Assembly (NCBI GenBank): GCA_003427395.1
Contig: BFEA01000096.1
Location: 2,024,609 to 2,061,482 of the forward strand
Length of the DNA stretch: 36,874 bases
Direction: 5' to 3'
Origin: Chara braunii
Lineage: Eukaryota; Streptophyta; Charophyceae; Charales; Characeae
In this document: piece after piece, positions 30,701 through 36,874 of the stretch
Numbering within the stretch: the first letter of the stretch is position 1
How the letters are laid out: each line of letters begins with the position of its first letter
Notes under the pieces: model-generated
Databases searched by the model: none
Told to the model about the DNA's origin: nothing
The model's input: the letters and a program-made list of their open reading frames with translations, nothing else
Made by a program: the position numbers and the translations under genes

Positions 30701-32003
30701 AGTCCGAGTCTAGCTCGTCGTTCACCCTCCTTGAGGTCATAATATCCGAGTAACATAATCTTGCATACTCCAACATCTCCTGTGGCTCTGAGGCAGCGCT
30801 GGCTCCTGCATCGAACGGATGGTTTAGCTCGACCACTTGCTGGTGAGAGGTGCTCAGCAGCAGCCTGCGGAATGTCTCCTTCGTCAGTCTGTCGTGGACC
30901 ATAACCCCTTTTACCCTCAGTGTTTCTTCCCATCTCGCTTGCTTATCCGCTTGTATTCTCTCCCAATCCATCAGCCTGCTCGCCCTCTCTGTCGCCCAAG
31001 TGTGCTAAAAAATTGGGTGCTGCTCTATTCCACGTTCCGCCTCTTCCACTAACCACCTGCACTTCTCTTCTTCCTTGTTCCTGTGCTTGGCTAGAATGCG
31101 TGATGCCACACTCATCATGTCTGAGACAGTTCCTAGACCACCATCCAGCCACTCCGCACTGGTCTGAAAGTGCTCTTTTGCTGATTCCCAAGCCTCCATA
31201 TGGACCCGCACCCAGTCCCTCAGCCCAGGATCCTCTAGGTTCAGGGTATTCAACTTAAAATAACCCTTCCCCCTTTCCCCTGCAGTATTTACCACTAGAT
31301 CTGTAATTTCCGCCTTGTGATCTGAGCACAGTTGTGTTTGATGCCTCACCGCTATCACTCGTTGCTGCAGCGAGTTGGAGACTAGAAAAAAATATAACCT
31401 CCACCTTGTTACCTCTGAACCATCTCTCCTGGCATTCGCGAACCAAGTGTAGCCCAGGGAGTCAGGATTCAAGGACCGGAATGGGTTTACCAGCTCTTGC
31501 AATGCCCTCGCGTCTCTTCTTTCTGCAGTTCTGGACCCATCACGCATGGCCTTATCTAGGGACACGTTCCAGTCCCCTGACAGGATTACTTGGCTTGCCT
31601 GCGGAACTTTCCCAGCTAAGTTCTGCAAGAAGGCGACCCTCTGTTGCAGCTCCGCTGGCGCGTAGACGGTCATCAGTAACCAGTCCTCATGTCCTACCTG
31701 TAACCTCATCCACGCCCACCTCCCCCAGAGATCCACTTCGGAATCGATCACCTGAGGTTCGAACTCTTTTCTCAACACAATCCCCACTCCTCCCCTTGAA
31801 CCTTGAGCCGGGGACCACATTTGTGGGCCCTCCCACCAGCCTGCCAGAGCCTGTAACTTTCCTTCATCCAATTTTGACTCTTGGATGCACAGTCCATCCA
31901 GTCTTTCTGCAAAAAGCCACGACTTGATCCTTTTCCTTTTTCCCCTGTCCGTTGAATCTCCCATACCACGTACATTCCAAGTTGTCAGTTTTAATCTAAC
32001 CAT
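27767..32003 (-). pseudogene. LINE ORF2: AP endonuclease, reverse transcriptase, zf-RVT
   Basis: ATG 32001-32003 starts MVRLKLTTWNVRGMGD. The endonuclease shows TWNVRG, IQESKL, VYAP, SGDWNV and SDHKAEI, but the usual (S/T)R.RLDYF motif reads TRWRLYFF, with Tyr (31392-31394) at the catalytic Asp. It would nick target DNA. RT (29664-30971) shows GKAPGRNG, NYRPISLLNVDHKILAK, LDQEKAYDRVGW, QGCLLAPLLF and ALADDLFLVS, so the catalytic Asp pair is present. The C-terminal region has CTHCRWPFESTRHLWWDC (about 28190-28245), the RT-associated zinc-binding type of plant L1 elements. Lesions: TAG 31005, TAG 29664, TAA 29628, TGA 29589, TGA 29406, TAG 28743, TGA 28697 and a frame change near 28740. Final stop at 27767-27769. 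Confidence 0.9.
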
Positions 32004-34546
32004 GTGGACAATTCTCGCCCGCTTGAACTTGGATGCGGTGGTGTTCTGCCGACTGAGTATCTCCCCAACGTTCGCCCTCCGGGGGGGTCCTGAGCATTGG
32101 ACTCTCTCTCGATGCATTACTTGACGCTAACGATCTCGACGAGGCTCTCCACGGTCCTGTCAGGGCCCCCCTCAAGAAGGGGGAGTGCAGGTTTTCTGCA
32201 TCTGCCTGTTTCTCATTCGCTTGCAGCAGCACCAATGCCGACACTTCTGACGTAATTGCTATTACGTATAGTTCGTGTGCGTTTTGCTCTTTAACTGCAT
32301 CAAGCTGGAACCAGCGCACCCCCGACAATGACAAGGCAACTGCCGTGCTGGCATCGATTCTTGCATCAATCAATGGAAAATAAAACTTATATATCATTCT
32401 CTGCAATGGTACCACTATGCTCGTCATCGACGATCTCGGTATTAATCTGATCGGAAACGCCTCCCCATAGAGATTTTTCGTCCTTGCGATGATCTATGTC
32501 GGCGTCGGTGTTCTACTCGTCTCTTCTGATGGGAGATATGGATCCCCATCTGCATTTGCCTTCCCCAAGAAAAATACCCCTGAGTTTGTAGCTGAGCAGA
32601 CTACCGGGACCATCCGTCTCTCGACCTTGTCCCTTTCCTGGTGCCTGATCCCCGTCACCCCCCCTGAGTGGTTCCCTCTATATTCGAGCGTGCTCTGTGT
32701 GTCTGATGGTGGTGTTCGTCTTCCCTGCGGGATCCCTGAGCTACCTGTGGAAGATTCCGACCTTTCTGGGCCTGGAACCCCCCCTCCTGGTTCTGAGAGT
32801 TCATCTCCCACCAGTTCACTTCCGATCGCCACCCTTGAGTTTGATGACAACGAAAGTGCTTGTCCTTGCATCCCTTGTGTCCCTGGAAGGTGTCTCCTCC
32901 TGCTTCTAGTATCCCCACTTTCACCCCGCCTGCCTCTCTGGACCAGCTGTCGCTCTCCGTCCCTCCTAGGATCTTCTTGAAACGGATCTCCCCTTAGGTG
33001 TCCTGCATCCTGCAGTCCGCTATTGTGCGCACCTCTTGCCCAATCTTCCTGCCAATAGGAATCTGCTCCCACAGGTTGCTTAGTCAGATCTACATGTGCC
33101 CCTGCCGCAATCTGCACCTATCCAGCTGAGCCCTGTGGTCGGACTCTGGAACTCCCGGTGGGCAGGTGCACGATGGCAAGTGGTGTAAGTACTGGAGCGC
33201 AGCTTGGGGTACCATTGGATGTGATTGGTATGGAAGGGGGTCCCTTGGGTGAGTGTGCCAGCGAGAGTGATGAGACCAGGGTGCCGTGGTGGGGGGGGGA
33301 AGGTGGTGATCAAGATATCGGGGATGAGGGAAGATTACGCCAGGCACTGTGGAGTCAGGATGGACCGTATCCGGGTGACACGGGGAAGCCTGTGAATGCT
33401 GCTGAGGGAGGAACTGTTGTGCCTCTTGAGCCATTGGTAACTCTCTTCCATATTGACCATTGCTGTGCATCGCCAAGTACGATTGATGCTGATACAGCTC
33501 CTGACCTTGCGTTCTCTGGATGCTTTGCTGTCCTTGCACTGCTGCCTGTGTGGGGCCACCCCTCTGATGATCCCTCACTGCCACCCGGGGTTCTCCTTGG
33601 GCTGCCTGCGGCCCTGCCTCCTGCCTCTGAGAAGGGATACTCGGAGCTACTGTTGGAGCTTCTGGCCCCTTTCTGATCACTGCTGATGCGTTCTGTTGCG
33701 GCAGACGGGAGTTAACCCATTGCCTCCTCAGGCGGTCTTCTTGAGTCGACCTCGGACAGTCTTCCTCCTTGTGGAAGTACCATCGACACTTCCTGCACCA
33801 ATCAGTGAATGGGGTGGCTATCTGAACCTTCCAAATTTCCCCTTTTGGGGATTCCACCACAATCGTATCTTCCACTCGGTACCGTGTCGAAGGCTCCATG
33901 TCAAATTTTATGTTCATGAGCTTTGGACGTGACCGATCCGCTTCTGAGGGGTGCATGTTCTTCACTCCTCCAATGAGACCCTCCACAGCCGAGGGGAGAT
34001 AATAGAAAGCATCCAGAGGCACTCTCAGCGCAACTATCTAGAAATTAGTCTCTGCATCTTTCAGTTTAAACTCCTTCAGCTCCACTTTGGTCATCCATAC
34101 CTTAAACAACACCGGATATTCCACTCCTTTCAAGTTCAAATTAGCCGCGGCCTTGTTAACTAACCACGTCGCCACTTCTGCAGCTTTGGCCACATAGGAG
34201 ACCACGTTTGGGGCTTCGAATTTAATCCTTCCCCTCCTCACCTCCGGGTTGAAGAGCCGTCTTCTTTAATCCCTCTTGACAGATTACGTGTTTCATCCTG
34301 AAAAATAAAAATCACTGTTCGTTCCTTCAGCCATTTCTCCTTAATCGCATCCAGAGATTCATTCACCTTGAACCGCTTTCCCCTCCCGTCAATTACCACA
34401 TCTCCAAAGTTAGCGCTAATCTGCATCACCCCTTCATCATAGCTTTGGCCTATTGAATGTCTATCCTGTTCCTCCAACGCCCAGAAATCTGTGTGCTCGC
34501 GTGGTTGATGCCCTCCTTTCGGTTCTTTAGCCTCCATGTCTGCCAT
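31996..34546 (-). pseudogene. LINE ORF1: DUF4283-like region and CCHC knuckle
   Basis: Begins near ATG 34544-34546 (MADMEAKEP); open Arg/Gly-rich sequence in another frame up to about 34790 may be a further N-terminal part. The first part contains ERTVIFIFQDE; after a shift near 34250 it continues RLFNPEVRRGRIKFEAPNV, and a TAG at 34038-34040 is followed by IVALRVPLDAFYYLPS. A knuckle CRKCRWYFHKEEDC (CX2CX4HX4C, about 33813-33856) follows, the layout of plant LINE ORF1 (DUF4283-like, then zf-CCHC). A Gln/Pro-rich tail stops at 33090. In the next frame the sequence is open from 33117 to TAG 32494-32496 and on to TAG 31996-31998, which overlaps the ORF2 ATG by eight bases. ORF1 would bind the element RNA. 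The last ~140 residues are not recognised. Confidence 0.7.
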
Positions 34547-34900
34547 GCTGGTCGCCTTACCCCTGCTCAAACTACTGCCCAACTGTGCCGATCTCAATCC
34601 TTTGATGCTTGGTCTCGTGTCCGCTGGGTCACATCTTCGTCTGATGGCACACCCTTGCGGATTCGCGACGCCTGCGGAAGGAAACCTTCCCTCATTAGTG
34701 GTATTTCCCCTCCTTCTGAAGGTCCTCGAAAATCAGGTCTATCGCCTCCAACCGTGTTGACCCTCTTGCCTCTTCGTCTTCTAGAGGAGATCGAATTGCA
34801 ATTTACTTACATCCAAGAGATTAGCGGAGGACTTCCAAAAACTGGTGTTAACCTCCTAGCGCCCAGCATCCCGGTAGAAACCAGAGGACGACTAGTCTAA

Positions 34901-35700
34901 CCCAGTCCGGCCGGATCCTCGTTGACAGGACTAAGACGCCGATCCCGATGCCGGAGTTAGAACACCTACCTCTGGCAGTTGTGTGTACCGGTGCGTAGTG
35001 TAGGAGGTGTCCGCCCTATCCCTGCCAATGCAACCTACCCCGCATCCTCCTTCTTCGGCTCCGGACATAGTCTCTATCCACCTCCTCCTAACCGAGCAAC
35101 TCGTATGATTCCGTCCACTTGGATGCGGCGAGTGGTGGGATTATGCGTAATCGCTTCCAGGATTCAGATCAGCCGGCGGTAATCAAAACAAGATGAACTC
35201 CACATATCCTTCGCCTCTACCTCCAATCCCCTCGTAGACTTGAAACAACTGAACGCTCCGCAGACCGCCTTTCTTAGGAGATAGACCAACGCCACTGGGT
35301 GTCTCCCACTTGGTCAACCCCAGTTGTTCCCAAACCGATAAACCAACCTACCCTACTCAATTTAGTGGTGACCTCGTGAGCGCATCAAAAGCCGAGGCAA
35401 TCGATTGCCACCTAAACACACAACCTAACTCCGAAATTCCACAACGATCCACGACGCGTGAGAACCAACCGTACTTTCAGACTAACCTGGGATGAATGGC
35501 TGTTTCGACAGAACCCTGTCCGCTTACACGGTGCGCGTGATGTGACGCGCAAGTACAGGCTCTCGCTTCTCTGTCAACGATGGCGGAGATGGCGACGAAA
35601 CAGTGGTCCGGAGGCCCTAGCTCGGGTTCTGGCCAAGCGTCGGTTTGGAACGATGCAGCGATGCGCTAACCGTCCAGCCGCGGCGCCTCTCCCTGCGCTG
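34901..35700. other. Sequence between the LINE and a T tract, no gene recognised
   Basis: May include the 5' UTR of the LINE (about 34900-35000). A short + frame starts at about 35580 (MAEMATKQWSGGPSSGSGQAS) and stops within 30 codons; no domain. Confidence 0.35.
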
Positions 35701-35731
<31 letters not shown>

Positions 35732-35789
35732 CGCCCGTTATGTTTCTCTCTTTTTTTTCTTTTTTTTTTTCTTTTTTTCTTTTTTTTTC
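35701..35789 (-). repeat. Long poly(T) and T-rich tract (possible retroelement tail)
   Basis: 29 T (35701-35729), then AGCGCCCGTTATG, then a T-rich tract to about 35789. Read on the - strand this could be the poly(A) tail of an insertion lying to its right. No matching target duplication seen. Confidence 0.5.
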
Positions 35790-35889
35790 ACCGAGGAGGC
35801 TCCATGTACAGGTGGGGAGCAACACCTGCTGGAAATCGGGTCCATCGTCCCTGAACATTTGAATGATTGTTTACATATCACACGGATCA

Positions 35890-36152
35890 GTAACCCTGAG
35901 GTGTGTCAGCATTGATTGCCCTGCTACCCAGGGGATTGACTGAGCAGACCTGTATCACTATCCCCCCGTACCATTCCATCTCTTCCTCTCCCTCTTTCTA
36001 ATAATAGACTTTTTGAAGTAGAGAATATACAGAAGGTGAGAACGACTGAGACCTATGTGAACAGTACCCTTGAGACCTGCCAGCATTGATTGCCCTGGAC
36101 TCACTCTGCATTCACAACTTCAGCCACTCACCCCCCCATACCATTCCATCTC
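35890..36152. repeat. Two diverged direct copies of a ~95-bp block
   Basis: CAGCATTGATTGCCCTG occurs at about 35908-35924 and 36080-36096, and TACCATTCCATCTC at about 35969-35982 and 36138-36151, with matching spacing. It is a ~170-base period tandem duplication, diverged between the marked cores. Confidence 0.7.
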
Positions 36153-36477
36153 AACCAAAGCTAGGGGGGGGGGTGGAAAAAAATCAGTAAAGTCTGAGAG
36201 GGGCCGAAGTGGAGTGAAGGTGTTGATCTTTGTCCAGTCATGGAAACTTAGGTAATAGTCCCTTTCCCCTCTCTCTACATCTTCCCCCTCCCTTTCCCCT
36301 CCCTTCCATATTACCTTGGCGATCCAGCCCCCTTGCCCCCCACCCAGCCAGTCTGTGCAGAACCTCTCTATGTGCTGTCTTATTTCCTGTTTAGAATGTA
36401 GATATGTGATCTTTTCCTTGCATCTTTCCCATTGAATGGAAATGTCATTTTGTATCCCTTATGAACTTTAAGCGGAT
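36153..36477. other. Intergenic sequence, nothing recognised
   Basis: A G run and C/T-rich stretches; no credible frame. Confidence 0.35.
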
Positions 36478-36490
36478 AGCGGGTCTCGCG

Positions 36491-36720
36491 TAACGCTCCC
36501 GCGAGAACCCGCTTTCCACTGTTGGGAAACTTCGTGGAACCGGTAGGCGGGTCCAACGGAGAGCGCCCGAATCGTTCGGGGCGGGCCGAGCCGCTTACGG
36601 CCCTTGGGATTGGCGGGCAGGCCCGGTTGGACGGGCCGATACAACTTTCGGGAATCCGCGCCTGGCGATTCCTGAAAGTTCTATCCGGCCGTCCAATCGG
36701 CCCGGCGGCCAATCCCGACG
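36491..36720. repeat. Nested inverted repeats, GC-rich
   Basis: A small hairpin GCGGGT.CTCGCG...CGCGAG.ACCCGC lies at about 36478-36512. A large one spans 36606-36716: outer arms GGGATTGGC/GCCAATCCC with GGTTGGACGGGCCG against CGGCCGTCCAATC, and an inner hairpin ACTTTC.GGAATC/GATTCC.GAAAGT (36643-36679). Confidence 0.75.
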
Positions 36721-36874
36721 GTGTTCGCTGTATTGATGTTCGTTGCTTCTGTTCGCCGTATTGATGTTCGCTGCTTCGACGTTCGGGTACGGTTTTCGCC
36801 GCTTCGACGTACAGTGCTTGCTGCGACGGTCTTCGCTGCTCCGACGTACGGTGCTTGCCGCGCCCGGTTTGACG
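36721..36874. repeat. Degenerate tandem repeats TTCGC.GTATTGATGTTCG and GCTTCGACGTACGGTGCTTGC
   Basis: Two copies of the first motif (about 36723-36750 and 36752-36778) and about three of the second type follow to the window end. They look like LTR or promoter-type repeats of an element that continues outside. Confidence 0.6.

Larger units (their letters stand above)
27654..34900 (-). mobile_element. L1-like LINE, main segment
   Basis: Two-ORF non-LTR retrotransposon on the - strand: ORF1 with a CCHC knuckle, and ORF2 with APE-type endonuclease, RT and a zf-RVT-like Cys/His region. Its 3' UTR continues at 17859-17438, beyond the inserted element B. It carries several frameshifts and at least nine in-frame stops, so it is dead. 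The 5' border is not defined: coding-like sequence reaches about 34790, and no target duplication was found. Confidence 0.88.

Noticed and set aside
33158-33676. 172-aa + strand ORF
   Set aside because: Antisense to the Gln/Pro-rich part of LINE ORF1; no domain.
35780-35793. CCGAGGAGGCTCC as the right target duplication of the LINE (left flank CTGAGGTACCTCC)
   Set aside because: Only 9 of 13 bases match and it does not adjoin a plausible LINE 5' end.

Overview
This is a repeat-dominated stretch of a eukaryotic nuclear genome. The signs point to a streptophyte (a plant or plant-like green alga; a charophyte such as Chara is an inference, not shown). They are chromodomain-bearing Ty3/gypsy retrotransposons, a primer-binding site close to the plant initiator-Met tRNA type, an L1-like LINE with a DUF4283-like/CCHC ORF1, tRNA-headed SINEs, microsatellites and an intronless gene with a TATA box. 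Isolated N bases and a 149-base N gap show a draft assembly.

Layout. 1-334: AT-rich, no gene. 335 to about 7450: a decayed Ty3/gypsy element (element A, + strand). It begins with a tandem array of CACGTCA-type units, then carries gag, pol and one 3' LTR; no 5' LTR is visible. 7450-14311: mostly non-coding, with GA, CA and TTTA/TTTATC simple repeats, a U6 snRNA-like pseudogene (8479-8580), a candidate minimal hammerhead ribozyme (9954-10002) and a SINE-like remnant. 14346-14942 (- strand): the only host protein gene I can support, a secreted DUF4360-family protein with its own leader and TATA box. 15291-17000: a cluster of short non-autonomous insertions (two MITE-like elements, one poly(A)-tailed insertion with an 11-bp target duplication, one tRNA-derived SINE).

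17438 to about 34900 is a nested insertion. An L1-like LINE lies on the - strand: ORF1 about 34546-31996, ORF2 32003-27767, and a 3' UTR ending in a poly(T) at 17438. Its 3' UTR is split by a complete Ty3/gypsy element (element B, 17860-27653) with 309/310-bp LTRs, TGTAGC/GCTACA ends, a PBS, gag, pol, a chromodomain and a perfect 5-bp target duplication TGGAC. 34900-36874: no gene; a long T tract, a duplicated block and strongly palindromic DNA.

How it works together. Element B has the catalytic residues of protease, reverse transcriptase (YLDD) and integrase in place but carries stops and frame changes. Element A has YLGD instead of YxDD, a broken integrase zinc finger and stop codons, so it is probably dead. 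The LINE has many stops, and a Tyr at the expected catalytic Asp of its endonuclease. SINEs and poly(A)-tailed insertions are the kind of sequence such LINEs mobilise. Most in-frame stops in all three retroelements are TAG, which fits mutational decay.
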